Positions 42,560-51,453 of a stretch of 64,000 nucleotides of DNA are shown here, piece by piece (position 1 is the stretch's first letter; each line of letters starts with the position of its first letter). The stretch spans positions 1 through 64,000 of the forward strand of contig NZ_BMIR01000011.1 of NCBI RefSeq assembly GCF_014642655.1, written 5' to 3'. The notes beneath the pieces are model-generated. The model was given only the letters and a program-made list of their open reading frames with translations. It was not told where the DNA came from and did not search any database. A program made the translations under genes and the position numbers. The DNA is from Pullulanibacillus camelliae. GTDB taxonomy: Bacteria > Bacillota > Bacilli > Bacillales > Sporolactobacillaceae.

Positions 42560-43840
42560 GTGAATCACCAGGAATGTCTTCAATATTTAGAAGCTTTTTA
42601 TACGAGAAAAACGCCTAGGGACGGCAGGCATTTGCTGGTGATGGAACGGCTCCTCAGGCGGTTCGCTATTTATCATCACCACTTTATCTTCGTACAAATT
42701 GCAGGTTCATGTGGGAAGGGATCGACAGCAGCTTTTATTTCTTCGATGTTAACGCAGGCTGGTCTTAAACATGGCTTATTTACTGGGCCGCATTTGGCGG
42801 ATTATGAAGAGCGCTTTGCTATTACGGGTCACAATATCTCTCGGCAAGAATTTATTCAGGTGGTTGATCGTATTAAAAGGACCTTGACCCAGGATGACCT
42901 CCAGGCTGTTGGGCACATGCATATGATGATACTCATCGCTTTGCTTTGGTTTAAAGAAAAAGGGATCAAGCTGGTTGTTTTTGAAAATGGGGTTGGGGGT
43001 GCAGCAGACCCTTCGAATCTTTTCAATCCTCTCGTTGCGTGTTTAACTGAAATCACTTTAGATCATATGCATTTACTTGGAGATACGATAGAAGCGATAA
43101 CGATCGATAAAGCAGCCATTGTCAAGCCGCAAACGCAAGCGGTCATTTGTGGGATGCGTCACCCAATTGCCCGGGAAATAATGGGAAAATTAGAGAGGGA
43201 GCTAGAGAAATCTTTTACATTTTTTGAAAGGGATTATGACTATCAAGCAAGCGAGGGGGCCATGAATTTCAAGAGTAAAACCATTGAAGCTAAGCAGCTT
43301 ATGCCTAGTCTTCCTGGGCAACATCAATATCAAAATGCGAGCAATGCCATTAGTGTTATTGAAGCGTTGCGCGCCTTAGGCTATAACATTCCCAACTCGG
43401 CCATGCGATGTGGGGTGGCTCAAGCAAAATGGCCAGGGCGCTTAGAAAGGCTCTCCTTTGGCAATGGTGCAGTGATTCTTGATGGTGCTCATAATCCATT
43501 TGAATTGGCGACATTGCATGATAGTTTAATCTGTTTAAATTGTGAGCCTTCTATCATTGTCATCTCCTTTGCGTCACGTAAAAATAGCCTGGAGATGTTA
43601 AAAGCGCTGCATTTTCCACAAGCTTTGTATTTGGTTGCACCATCTCCCTTTTTAGAAAGAAGACAAAGTCAGCAGGTAGTGGAAGCGGCCTTTCAACAAT
43701 TAGGGTTGAACTATAAATATGATGCATCGCTGGGAAAGCTGCTTGAATGGGCACGGGCGAGCTTAAAAGCATCCGAAGTGCTTTTAGTCACAGGTTCATT
43801 ATATCTTGTGGGCGCTGTCCGAGAGCAGCTCATTCGTTAA
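42560..43840 (+). CDS. FolC-like Mur ligase 1 (divergent folylpolyglutamate synthase)
   Basis: 426 aa, Mur ligase fold. The P-loop GSCGKGST (residues 51-58) replaces the FolC T-N-G-K-G-S; FTGPHLADYEERFAI matches the FolC SPHL..ERI segment; the acidic metal motif reads ENGVGGAADPSN instead of ExGxGGxxDxTN; ILDGAHNPFE near residue 315 is canonical. FolC adds glutamate to dihydropteroate/folates, but the altered first and third motifs make another substrate possible. GTG start with AAAGGAAG upstream. A second FolC-like gene follows after the tandem repeat. Confidence 0.78.
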   Translation: MNHQECLQYLEAFYTRKTPRDGRHLLVMERLLRRFAIYHHHFIFVQIAGSCGKGSTAAFISSMLTQAGLKHGLFTGPHLADYEERFAITGHNISRQEFIQVVDRIKRTLTQDDLQAVGHMHMMILIALLWFKEKGIKLVVFENGVGGAADPSNLFNPLVACLTEITLDHMHLLGDTIEAITIDKAAIVKPQTQAVICGMRHPIAREIMGKLERELEKSFTFFERDYDYQASEGAMNFKSKTIEAKQLMPSLPGQHQYQNASNAISVIEALRALGYNIPNSAMRCGVAQAKWPGRLERLSFGNGAVILDGAHNPFELATLHDSLICLNCEPSIIVISFASRKNSLEMLKALHFPQALYLVAPSPFLERRQSQQVVEAAFQQLGLNYKYDASLGKLLEWARASLKASEVLLVTGSLYLVGAVREQLIR

Positions 43841-43904
43841 GCCAGTCCGCAGCTAGTGAATCAGACCCGAAAATGCTTCAGAATTTAGAGCGTTGTTAAT
43901 ACGA

Positions 43905-43980
43905 TAAGAATTTATAACCTCGCTGACGCTCTCAAAGGATGAAAGTATAAGTGACACTTTGCCTTTCGCCACTAAGTTTC
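43905..43980 (+). repeat. Dispersed repeat family C, copy 2, left part
   Basis: AATTTATAACCTCGCTGACG, CTCTCAAAGGATGAAAGTAT and GTGACACTTTGCCTTTCGCC recur at 52797-52880, and less well at 51115 and 57510, always just left of the TGATTT hairpin or its remnant. Confidence 0.7.
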
Positions 43981-44230
43981 CGGCAACCTAAGTGTGTGAT
44001 TTGTAAAATCACATTAGGGGTACCCATAGGGTGCAACCTAAGTGTGTGATTTGTAAAATCACATTAGGGGTACCCATAGGGTGCAACCTAAGTGTGTGAT
44101 TTGTAAAATCACATTAGGGGTACCCATAGGGTGCAACCTAAGTGTGTGATTTGTAAAATCACATTAGGAGTACCCATAGGGTGCAACCTAAGTGTGTGAT
44201 TTGTAAAATCACTTTAGAAGTACCCAGTGA
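43981..44230 (+). repeat. Five tandem copies of a 50-bp hairpin unit
   Basis: Units start at 43981, 44031, 44081, 44131 and 44181 with an exact 50-bp period; the first four are almost identical and the last differs at three or more positions. Each unit contains CCTAA-GTG-TGTGATTT-GTA-AAATCACA-TTAGG, able to form a 13-bp hairpin with a 3-nt bulge, plus GGTACCCATAGGGTGCAA. There are no spacers, so it is not a CRISPR array. It is the expanded core of repeat family C, which ends at GGTGCAAGCC (44233-44243), and occupies the gap between the two FolC-like genes. Confidence 0.95.
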
Positions 44231-44286
44231 AGTGGTGCAAGCCAAAGCTTCGAATAAAATGGTTATTGCGGTGGTGAGTGAATAAA

Positions 44287-45615
44287 ATGATGTCCATGCA
44301 TGAAGCGGAGGCTCTCGTCTACCGCTCTTTTCTTAAAGCTGAGCCCTATATTCCTCAAGCTGATGATGCGGTGACCCGTGATATTGCTTTAACTCGGCGT
44401 TTATTAGATGCAATAGGGTCTCCAGATGAGGGAATGCCCACTGTGCTTGTGACAGGAAGCAAGGGGAAAGGATCTACGAGTCGCTTAATTTCATCGCTAT
44501 TAAGCCATCATGGGTATAGGGTTGGGCTGTTTACCTCTCCGCATCTTGTGAGTTTTACGGAACGGATCCGTGTCGAGGGCAGAGCGATTCCTGAAATTGA
44601 TTTTGTCCGGCTGATGACTCAGATTCGTCCTTTCATTCTTGAGATTTCTGATCAGCTTCCTAAGTCCAAATATTTAGGACCTATTGGTATCAATCTAGCT
44701 ATTGCCATGCTTTATTTTAAAGAGCAGAAAACAGATATTGTCGTCATTGAGTGTGGTCGTGGTGGTCGCTTTGATGATACGAATGTGCTGGCAAATTCAT
44801 GGGCAGTGATCACACCGATTATGACGGAGCATAAGGCACAGCTGGGTCCTACATTAAAGCATATTGCTTGGCATAAGCTGGGCATTGTCAAAGCGATGAC
44901 CCAGCAGGTTATCATTGGCAGACAGAAGGGACTAAATCTTGGGGAGATGAAGGCGTGGGAGGATAAGCAGGTGCATGCTTTTAATATAGCGTTTAGTGCC
45001 CAAAATATTCGTATGACAGCGGAGGGAACGCGTTTTGATGTGCACACTAAGCTTAAGCCATACCCACACTTGAGATTGCCATTGCTTGGGGACTTTCAGG
45101 CAGACAATGCGGCTGTAGCTATTCAGACGGTTGAAGCGATAACGGGCGGTAAGTTGGATGATTATAGGGTGAAAGCTTGCTTTAGGTCTGTGCAATGGCC
45201 GGGGAGATGTGAAATCGTCTGCAGGCAGCCAACGATTATTTTGGATGGAGCGATTCATCGTGAATCTGCTGAGTATCTAAAGCGCATCGTTCACGCTCTG
45301 CATCCGGCATCTGTTATGACGCTCATTGCAGTGTCAGAGGACAAGGATTATCCTGGCGTTATCGCTGTTTGTGCAAGCTTCTCTACGGCCTTGATTGTGA
45401 CAGCTCCAGAGCATTCCCATAAACAGTTTCCCAAGACTGCTTTAGCCGTTGCCAAGCGCTATCACGCAACGAGTCAAGAGATTTTACCATTGCAGCGGGC
45501 ACTTTCATATGCAAAGGCAGAAGCACCAGAGCTTATTTTGATTGTAGGCACACAAACGGCCGTCGGCGAGGCCAAGTTATTATTAGGACATTCGCTCAGG
45601 AATATTGGCCGGTAA
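44287..45615 (+). CDS. FolC-like Mur ligase 2 (divergent)
   Basis: About 442 aa Mur ligase fold. P-loop GSKGKGST; FTSPHLVSFTERIRV canonical; IECGRGGRFDDTN canonical in form; the usual DHMxxLGxTLExIAxEKAGI segment reads EHKAQLGPTLKHIAWHKLGI; the DGAHN motif is changed to LDGAIHRESAE. It pairs head-to-tail with another divergent FolC-like gene but differs from it in different motifs. GTG 44278 is possible; ATG 44287 is better spaced from GGTGAG. Substrate uncertain: folate polyglutamylation or another amino-acid ligation. Confidence 0.78.
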   Translation: MMSMHEAEALVYRSFLKAEPYIPQADDAVTRDIALTRRLLDAIGSPDEGMPTVLVTGSKGKGSTSRLISSLLSHHGYRVGLFTSPHLVSFTERIRVEGRAIPEIDFVRLMTQIRPFILEISDQLPKSKYLGPIGINLAIAMLYFKEQKTDIVVIECGRGGRFDDTNVLANSWAVITPIMTEHKAQLGPTLKHIAWHKLGIVKAMTQQVIIGRQKGLNLGEMKAWEDKQVHAFNIAFSAQNIRMTAEGTRFDVHTKLKPYPHLRLPLLGDFQADNAAVAIQTVEAITGGKLDDYRVKACFRSVQWPGRCEIVCRQPTIILDGAIHRESAEYLKRIVHALHPASVMTLIAVSEDKDYPGVIAVCASFSTALIVTAPEHSHKQFPKTALAVAKRYHATSQEILPLQRALSYAKAEAPELILIVGTQTAVGEAKLLLGHSLRNIGR

Positions 45616-45708
45616 TGACAATGTGTCGAACATCTAAAAAGAGCACTATTCTATTGAGGACATTTTTAATACACTAGATGTAAGGCGGGAAGTGAAAGGA
45701 GGCTCTTG

Positions 45709-46080
45709 ATGGATATCATTGGTATGATAGCAGAAGATAAAATCAAGCGTGCGATGGAAAAGGGAGTGTTTGACGATCTTCCTGGAAAGGGTAAACCGCT
45801 GGAGCTCGAAGATCTATCTGCCATACCCCCTGAGCTTAGAATGGGCTATAAGCTTTTAAAGAATGCCGGTCTAATCACGGATGAAAAACAGCTTAATAAA
45901 GAGATTCTGAGCTTGCGTGACCTGTTAAAGGTATGTGAGGATCCTTCTGAACGTCACACCCTTCAGAAAAAGTTAAATGAAAAAACCTTAATGCTTGAAA
46001 AGCTTGTGCACGGAAAACAGCTCGACCAGAATCCAAGCTATCGACGTTATGAAGAACAAGTTAATCAAAAAATAAAATAA
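45709..46080 (+). CDS. DUF1992 (DnaJ-like subfamily C member 28) protein
   Basis: 123 aa soluble protein. IAEDKIKRAMEKGVFDDLPG followed by KGKPLELED is the DUF1992 core, shared with the eukaryotic DNAJC28 conserved domain and B. subtilis-type YhdN-size proteins. No J domain here. A C-terminal helical segment is rich in Lys/Glu/Gln. AAAGGAGG at 45695-45702 fits ATG 45709. The family has no established function. Confidence 0.85.
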   Translation: MDIIGMIAEDKIKRAMEKGVFDDLPGKGKPLELEDLSAIPPELRMGYKLLKNAGLITDEKQLNKEILSLRDLLKVCEDPSERHTLQKKLNEKTLMLEKLVHGKQLDQNPSYRRYEEQVNQKIK

Positions 46081-46194
46081 ACGAGAGTATTCTCAAGGTG
46101 GTGCCATGAGTGAAGGAAGACGGGATGACTTGAAAGCCTGCTGCTTCGAGTTAAGCGAGTCAACGTCTTTGGTGGCAGCACCTTTTTTAAAAGA

Positions 46195-46515
46195 TCAGAA
46201 AGTATAAAATTTCTGGTCATGAGGATGGGCGCGATTCCGCTCCAGGTCGCTCGCTTTCCTCATGCCCACACGATGTGGGTAGGGTCGGCGTTGTCACAGG
46301 ACGTGACGTTTTTAGCCGATCGTCCTTAGTGGCCTCAGCTAACTTGGGAATAATATAGTGAGGTTCCCAAGTGGATCTTCGGACACGTGCAGTTCCCGAA
46401 GGAATCTCGCGCTTTGCGCTCTCATCCACTTGACCAGGCACTGAAGCCTCTTTCATATTGGATGATGCTCTGTACCAGACAAGGACCGGGCATGCTTTTC
46501 ACCCGGTTTTCTTAT
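46195..46515 (+). repeat. Dispersed repeat family A, copy 3 (longest)
   Basis: AGAAAGTATAAAATTTCTGG, TTCCGCTCCAGGTCGCTCGC, GACGTGACGTTTTTAGCCG with ATCGTCCTTAGTGGCCTC (shared with copy 5), TCATCCACTTGACCAGGCAC, AAGCCTCTTTCATATTGGAT and the terminal hairpin ACCGGG/CCCGGT plus TTTTCTTA (46485-46513). Open frames inside it are products of the repeat. Confidence 0.85.
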
Positions 46516-46544
46516 ATCCTTAGCATTTATAGCCTTGCGAAACC

Positions 46545-46640
46545 CTTATAAGTTCGGGCTTTTGACCTGTACCACCATGAGACTTGCTGCTTTACTTAGC
46601 GCTTGATTTGAAAATACATCAGGATGGCGAAGTGGGTCAA
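46545..46640 (+). repeat. Dispersed repeat family C, copy 3 (degenerate)
   Basis: CCTTATAAGTTCGGGCTTTT matches the left part of copy 1 (26262), and CTTGATTTGAAAATACATCAGGATGG the hairpin region, with the stem weakened. Confidence 0.5.
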
Positions 46641-46725
46641 GTTTCCGAATTCAGAGGTGAGCGTAACAAAAGGTTGAGACAAGTTAACAAATGCCTGTTT
46701 CAAAGTAACAAAAGGCTACTCTTAC
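46641..46725 (+). repeat. Repeat family D, copy 3
   Basis: A GTTTCCGAATTCAGAGGTGA leader is followed by units AACAAAAGG, AACAAATGCC and AACAAAAGGC at 46665, 46686 and 46707, exactly 21 bp apart. The 250 bp that follow, up to 46975, are AT-rich with one open frame I do not believe, so 46081-46975 holds only repeats A3, C3 and D3. Confidence 0.75.
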
Positions 46726-46975
46726 CATTTCTAGTTAATGGGCTAATGCTTTGGGCCGGTTGTCTAATAGAGGTGTGTTGGAGCACGCCTGCTAAAGGAA
46801 CCGCTTTGGTATTGGCGATAGGTGTACAAATAAACGAGCTGCTACTCTTAAAATTAATATCGAATACCATATTTATGTAAAAATTGGCTTTAAATATCCT
46901 TTTTACTTTACCAATAAAGAAGATTAAGGCATGATATGGGTATCAAGACAAAAAAGGATAGAGAGTGGTTGATTT

Positions 46976-47977
46976 ATGCGTGTGCGTTATGTCATTATTT
47001 CGGTATTACTCATCTGTTTCATTATATCTTTTTCCCTATCCATTTACTTTTATCTGAAAGCGCTTAATAATAATGCGCGTTTAACAGACGGCAAACCCAT
47101 ACAATCCCCCGCCTATCATTTTATTCTTATTCCAGAAGAGATGGACAACCCCTACTGGCACCTTGTTGAAGAGGGTGCTAAGGCCGCTGGGGCGAAGATC
47201 GATGCTGCTATTGAATATAAGGGTCCTGTTCAGACGAATATGGAGGAGCATATTGATGCGATTGATACAGCGATTGCTGCCAAGGTTGATGGGATTATTA
47301 CACAAGGAACACCCAATCCCAAAATGACTGCTGTCATCAATGCGGCGATTCAAAAGGGAATTCCGGTCATAACGATTGATTCCGATGATCCTAACAGTCG
47401 GCGTGTTGCCTATATAGGCACGAATAATTTTAAGGCAGGCTATCAGGCAGGCAAAGCATTGGTCAAAGCAACCCATGGAAAGGCTGAAGTCGGAGTGGTG
47501 ACAGGCAATTTTGATTCTGCTAATGAAAAACAACGTGTGGCTGGCTTTAAAAAGGCTATCTCCGAAGCACCAGATGTCCACATTGTAGATGTTGAGGAAT
47601 CGCATATCACGCGTGTACGGGCGGCCGAGGAAACCTATAACATGCTGATTAAGTACCCTAAAATCAATGCCTTTTTTGGTACAAGTGCGCTTGATGGCAC
47701 TGGGATCTCGGCCATTGTAGAGCAATTAGCACGTAAGAAGGATACGTATATCATGGCGTTTGATACGCTGAAGGATACCCAAGCATTAATTAAAAAGGGC
47801 AATATTGATGCGACCGTTAGTCAAGAGCCCTACCAAATGGGGTATAAAAGCGTGATGATGCTGCTCGATATTTTGAAAGGGAAACAAGTAAAGCCTTTAA
47901 ATTATACGGATTCGAAAATTTTACATGCCTCAGACCTCCCTATTTCAACCAAAGATGCTGAGGTGAAGAAGAAATGA
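46976..47977 (+). CDS. Membrane-anchored sugar-binding sensor protein (RbsB-like)
   Basis: 333 aa. An uncleaved N-terminal membrane anchor (VIISVLLICFIISFSLSIYF), no lipobox, is followed by a periplasmic-binding-protein-1 domain: FILIPEEMDNPYWHLVEEGA, AKVDGIITQGTPNP, GIPVITIDSDDPNSRRVAYI and GTNNFKAGYQAGKAL. It overlaps the start of a histidine kinase by 4 bp. This order (anchored binding protein, YesM/LytS-type kinase, AraC-type regulator) is that of three-component sugar sensors such as XylFII-LytS-YesN of Clostridium; its role should be ligand sensing, not transport. Confidence 0.85.
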   Translation: MRVRYVIISVLLICFIISFSLSIYFYLKALNNNARLTDGKPIQSPAYHFILIPEEMDNPYWHLVEEGAKAAGAKIDAAIEYKGPVQTNMEEHIDAIDTAIAAKVDGIITQGTPNPKMTAVINAAIQKGIPVITIDSDDPNSRRVAYIGTNNFKAGYQAGKALVKATHGKAEVGVVTGNFDSANEKQRVAGFKKAISEAPDVHIVDVEESHITRVRAAEETYNMLIKYPKINAFFGTSALDGTGISAIVEQLARKKDTYIMAFDTLKDTQALIKKGNIDATVSQEPYQMGYKSVMMLLDILKGKQVKPLNYTDSKILHASDLPISTKDAEVKKK

Positions 47978-49440
47978 TGCGGATTCGAACAAAGCTTATG
48001 CTGTTTTTTCTGGTGATCATTTTGTTAATGAATGCCGTGGCTTACTTTTTGTTTCAAAATGGGCAACGTACTGTTGATCAATATGATCAGTTTTTACAAA
48101 GGTATTTTTTATTGAATAAGGTGTCGCAAACAACTAATCAAGTGTATATCAAATTAAATGATTATATGGTAGAGCATTCCCCGGAATACTATGCGGATTA
48201 TTTAGATGAGAGACAAAAATTGCAGGATGATGCCGATGCTTTGTCCAAGAGCATTAAAGATGATGCGAACCAGCTTGATGTTGATAATTATATGAATATG
48301 ATTACAAGCTATCTTGATGAAAGTGGTATTGTATCGGATGCTTTTCAGAATCAAAAGGTCGATGTCTATTCAGAGCACTTATCAGAAGTATTGAAGATTA
48401 AGCAGTATATTCAAAGTGCGACCTTAACTTTAATTAACAGTGAGCTGACTCACTATCAAGGCTTTTATCATGACCTGAATGAGAAAAATCATTTCTATCA
48501 ATCAATGGGTATCTCCATGTTTATCGCAGCTGTTCTTTTGGCCATTCTATTTGCTTTATGGTTCTCTCAAGGCATCACGAGGCCCATTGGTCGGCTCACG
48601 CGTGCCGCTAGGGAGATTTCCAAAGGGAACTTTAATGGGCCACCAGTTATTGCGAATACTCGGGATGAAATGCGCTTTTTAGCAGCAACGTTTAATGACA
48701 TGCGTGGAAATATTCGCAAGTTAATCAAGGAGATAGAGCAGAAATCAAAGTTAGATCAGTTGCTAAAGGAAATGGAATTGAAAAATTTACAGAGTCAAAT
48801 CAATCCTCATTTTCTATTTAATGTTTTAAATATCATGTCCAAAACCGCTTATTTAGAAAAGGCTGAGCGGACAAGTGACTTGATTACTTCAACAGCCATC
48901 ATGCTTCGCCATAACCTGCGAACGTTAGATAGGCCGACAACGCTGCAGCAAGAGGTCGAGAGTATCCAAGAGTACTTTTTTTTACAAAAAGCGCGGTTTG
49001 GAGAACGCGTCCGCTTTGAAATCGAAACAGATAGCGCTGCCATGGATACGTCAGTGCCTAATCTTATTTTACAGCCGATTATTGAAAATGCCTTTAATCA
49101 TGGGATTGAATCGCGCGAGGAGGGAGCATTCATTCGCCTGGTGATTCGCAATGGTGCTGCTCATGTATACATTTCAGTCAGCGATAACGGCGTAGGGATG
49201 GATGAAGGGACGAAACAGCGATTAGAAAGATTAGAAGCGCGTAAAGAGCAGCAACAGGGGGATAGTCAATCAACAGGTCTTGGCTTTATTAACGTGATGA
49301 AACGCCTGCAGCTTTATTACGGTATTCAGGATATTTTCACCATTCGTACTAAAAAAGGAGAAGGAACTGAAATAAGGCTGAGACTACCTAAAATACCTCA
49401 GAAGGACGGTCAAGAAAATAAGGGGGGCATTTCTTTATGA
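47974..49440 (+). CDS. Sensor histidine kinase, YesM/LytS type
   Basis: 488 aa. TM1 at about residues 7-25, an extracellular helical region of about 150 residues, TM2 (MGISMFIAAVLLAILFALWF) near residue 175, then HAMP. The His_kinase segment LQSQINPHFLFNVLNIMSKT carries the phosphorylated His, followed by a HATPase domain with IIENAFNHGIESREEG and DNGVGMDEG. Probably receives the signal through the co-encoded binding protein. Overlaps both neighbours by ATGA, so the three genes are coupled. Confidence 0.92.
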   Translation: MMRIRTKLMLFFLVIILLMNAVAYFLFQNGQRTVDQYDQFLQRYFLLNKVSQTTNQVYIKLNDYMVEHSPEYYADYLDERQKLQDDADALSKSIKDDANQLDVDNYMNMITSYLDESGIVSDAFQNQKVDVYSEHLSEVLKIKQYIQSATLTLINSELTHYQGFYHDLNEKNHFYQSMGISMFIAAVLLAILFALWFSQGITRPIGRLTRAAREISKGNFNGPPVIANTRDEMRFLAATFNDMRGNIRKLIKEIEQKSKLDQLLKEMELKNLQSQINPHFLFNVLNIMSKTAYLEKAERTSDLITSTAIMLRHNLRTLDRPTTLQQEVESIQEYFFLQKARFGERVRFEIETDSAAMDTSVPNLILQPIIENAFNHGIESREEGAFIRLVIRNGAAHVYISVSDNGVGMDEGTKQRLERLEARKEQQQGDSQSTGLGFINVMKRLQLYYGIQDIFTIRTKKGEGTEIRLRLPKIPQKDGQENKGGISL

Positions 49441-51011
49441 AACTAAAGCTAGTAATTGTTGATGATGAAAGTATAGAAAGAGAAGCGCTTAGAAAGATGA
49501 TTGAAGATAGCTTACCTGCACTTACTGTTGTTGGTGAAGCGGCCAACGGGAGACAGGCCATAGAACAAGCGCAGGCTTTATTGCCTGATATCATCATGAT
49601 GGATATTAAGATGCCTGGAATTGACGGGGTGGAAGCGGTCAAACAGATACGTCGACACTTGCCCGATGTAAAATTCATCATGGTCTCTGCCTATAATACT
49701 TTTGATTATGCGAAGCAAGTGATGCGTGAAGGAGTGAAGGAATATCTGCTTAAACCGAGCAGGAGGACGGAAATTTTAGAAACGATCCAGCGTGTGGCTC
49801 AAGAGATCCAACAAGAAAGAAAGAGTGAGCAGGAAAATGAAGCTATTCGTGACTCCTATAAGAAGGCCTTATCTTTTGTACAATCTGAATGGGTATCTGC
49901 CCTTCTTTTCGATCATATTCAAGAGGTGAGTAATGAAGAATGGGAATCTGTCTTTAACCCCGAAGAGCAAGAGATTTATGCCATGGTGATCAGAGTCAAT
50001 GCTCCCGATACATCGGAAGCCCAGCCCTTGAAAAAACAGATCTATAAAGCGATAAAACAATGGTTCCAACATGGGAATAGGGGATATGCAGGACCGATGG
50101 CGGACAGTCAAATTCCTGTATTAGTGCTTGGCCAATCCGCTTTAGAGTATAGTTCTCAATCCCATGCGATTCACTTAGCGAGGGTGTTAATTCGTGAACT
50201 CGACAAAACCTTTGCGAATCCATTGATCAATATTGGCATCGGGACACCTGTCAATTCGGCCAAGGCGTATGTTGATTCCTATAATGAGGCATTAGTGGCT
50301 TTGGAGGAAACCAACGAGAATGTCCGTTACTTATATTATCATCAGTTATTGGGGAATAAAGAAAAGGGCATGGAGGATGCTGCTGAATATGAACAACAGC
50401 TTATGACCGCTGTTAAAAATGGACAGGTTGAAGAAATTATGACTGCTTTTCATTCTTATTTCACACTTTTAAGTGAAAGCTATCATCGCGATGTGAAGCA
50501 GGTCAAAGAAAGCCTATGGGAAATGTGGGTGGTGCTATCACGGATGTTAAAGGACATGGGTGTATCTATTGAAATAAAAAAATCATCTGCTACGACACTT
50601 CAACGTTTAAGAGAATCTGCACAAGCCAGGTTATTAAAAGTCGCTGAGGAAATTGCCCATTGGCAAACACATGATCTTGAGGGTGTCCTCTTTCAAGCAA
50701 GGACGTATATCGAGTCGCATTATGATCAATCCATCTCGTTGGAGGATGTTGCCAATCAGGTTCAACTCAGCCCATATTATTTTAGTAAGCTATTTAAAGA
50801 ACACTTTGGAATGACCTATATTGATTATCTAACGAAGATTCGAATTGAAAAGGCAAAGGTTTTGATGCGGACAACGAACAAATCACAGAAGGAAATCTGT
50901 TTTGAGGTCGGTTATCGCGATCCGAATTATTTTAGTAGAGTATTTAAAAAGTGGACGAATCTGTCACCCACAGGCTATCGACAGGAGGAGGTTGGAACAA
51001 AAGAGCTTTAG
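49437..51011 (+). CDS. Response regulator, YesN type (REC plus AraC HTH)
   Basis: 524 aa. Receiver domain with KLVIVDDESIEREALRKMI and LPDIIMMDIKMPGIDGVEAV (phosphorylation Asp), VSAYNTFDYAKQVMREGVKE with YLLKPSRR; a long middle region of about 250 residues; C-terminal AraC-type double HTH from about residue 420 (ISLEDVANQVQLSPYYFSKL and KSQKEICFEVGYRDPNYFSRVFKKW). It probably activates the sugar ABC operon that begins 440 bp downstream. Confidence 0.92.
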   Translation: MKLKLVIVDDESIEREALRKMIEDSLPALTVVGEAANGRQAIEQAQALLPDIIMMDIKMPGIDGVEAVKQIRRHLPDVKFIMVSAYNTFDYAKQVMREGVKEYLLKPSRRTEILETIQRVAQEIQQERKSEQENEAIRDSYKKALSFVQSEWVSALLFDHIQEVSNEEWESVFNPEEQEIYAMVIRVNAPDTSEAQPLKKQIYKAIKQWFQHGNRGYAGPMADSQIPVLVLGQSALEYSSQSHAIHLARVLIRELDKTFANPLINIGIGTPVNSAKAYVDSYNEALVALEETNENVRYLYYHQLLGNKEKGMEDAAEYEQQLMTAVKNGQVEEIMTAFHSYFTLLSESYHRDVKQVKESLWEMWVVLSRMLKDMGVSIEIKKSSATTLQRLRESAQARLLKVAEEIAHWQTHDLEGVLFQARTYIESHYDQSISLEDVANQVQLSPYYFSKLFKEHFGMTYIDYLTKIRIEKAKVLMRTTNKSQKEICFEVGYRDPNYFSRVFKKWTNLSPTGYRQEEVGTKEL

Positions 51012-51050
51012 GAAAGAAGAAGTCTTTGGACAGGCGGTATTTTGTCATGG

Positions 51051-51097
51051 AGAAGCCGAACACCTTCAAGTGCTAACGGAAGGGCTCGGCTTTTCTA
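51051..51097 (+). terminator. Terminator of the sensor operon
   Basis: AGAAGCCGA...CCTTC pairs with GGAAGG...TCGGCTTTTCT with a small internal loop. Confidence 0.7.
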
Positions 51098-51114
51098 ACT
51101 TCCTATCGCATGCA

Positions 51115-51215
51115 AAGATAGTATCAGAACACCTTTGACTTTCGCTATGCTTGGCGCCAACCTAAGTATGTGATTTGCAAAAATCACAACAGGCTATGCC
51201 AGCTTCGGCACTGTT
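51115..51215 (+). repeat. Dispersed repeat family C, copy 4
   Basis: ACACCTTTGACTTTCGCTAT, GGCGCCAACCTAAGTATG and the hairpin TGTGATTTGCAAAAATCACA, as in copies 1 and 2. Confidence 0.7.
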
Positions 51216-51384
51216 ACATAGATGTACGGTTTTAGCCACTAGTTCATTCCCCGTGATGTCCTGAAGCATAGTATTCCTCTATGGTCCTCGGTCCTCCATT
51301 TCCGATCGCAAAAAAGTGCAGATGAATGGCAAAAAAGTGAAGCAGATAAAAAATACAAGGGAAGGTCTATCCTTTATATTATTA

Positions 51385-51398
51385 ATTAAGCGCTTACA
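51385..51398 (+). promoter_or_regulatory. cre-like catabolite-response site before the sugar ABC operon
   Basis: ATTAAGCGCTTACA matches 12 of 14 positions of the CcpA cre consensus TGWAANCGNTNWCA, centred on the palindrome TAAGCGCTTA, 56 bp before the lipoprotein gene. CcpA repression is inferred. Confidence 0.5.
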
Positions 51399-51453
51399 GC
51401 CAAACCTTGATTTTGGTAGCGCTCTAATTAAAAATAAGAGGGGGTAATACAAA

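Noticed and set aside
43981-44230. Possible CRISPR array
   Set aside because: The 50-bp units are contiguous, with no variable spacers and no cas genes nearby; it is a tandem expansion of a dispersed hairpin repeat.
46217-46456. 79-codon minus-strand frame
   Set aside because: It lies wholly inside repeat A3; similar frames at 54970-55266 and 29291-29482 overlap other family A copies.
46584-46880. 98-codon frame in the gap before the sugar sensor
   Set aside because: It reads through repeat families C and D (NKR-type repeats are just AACAAAAGG translated) and has no ribosome site.
47081-47725. 214-codon minus-strand frame opposite the sugar sensor gene
   Set aside because: Long, but fully antisense to a clear periplasmic-binding-protein gene and without family resemblance.
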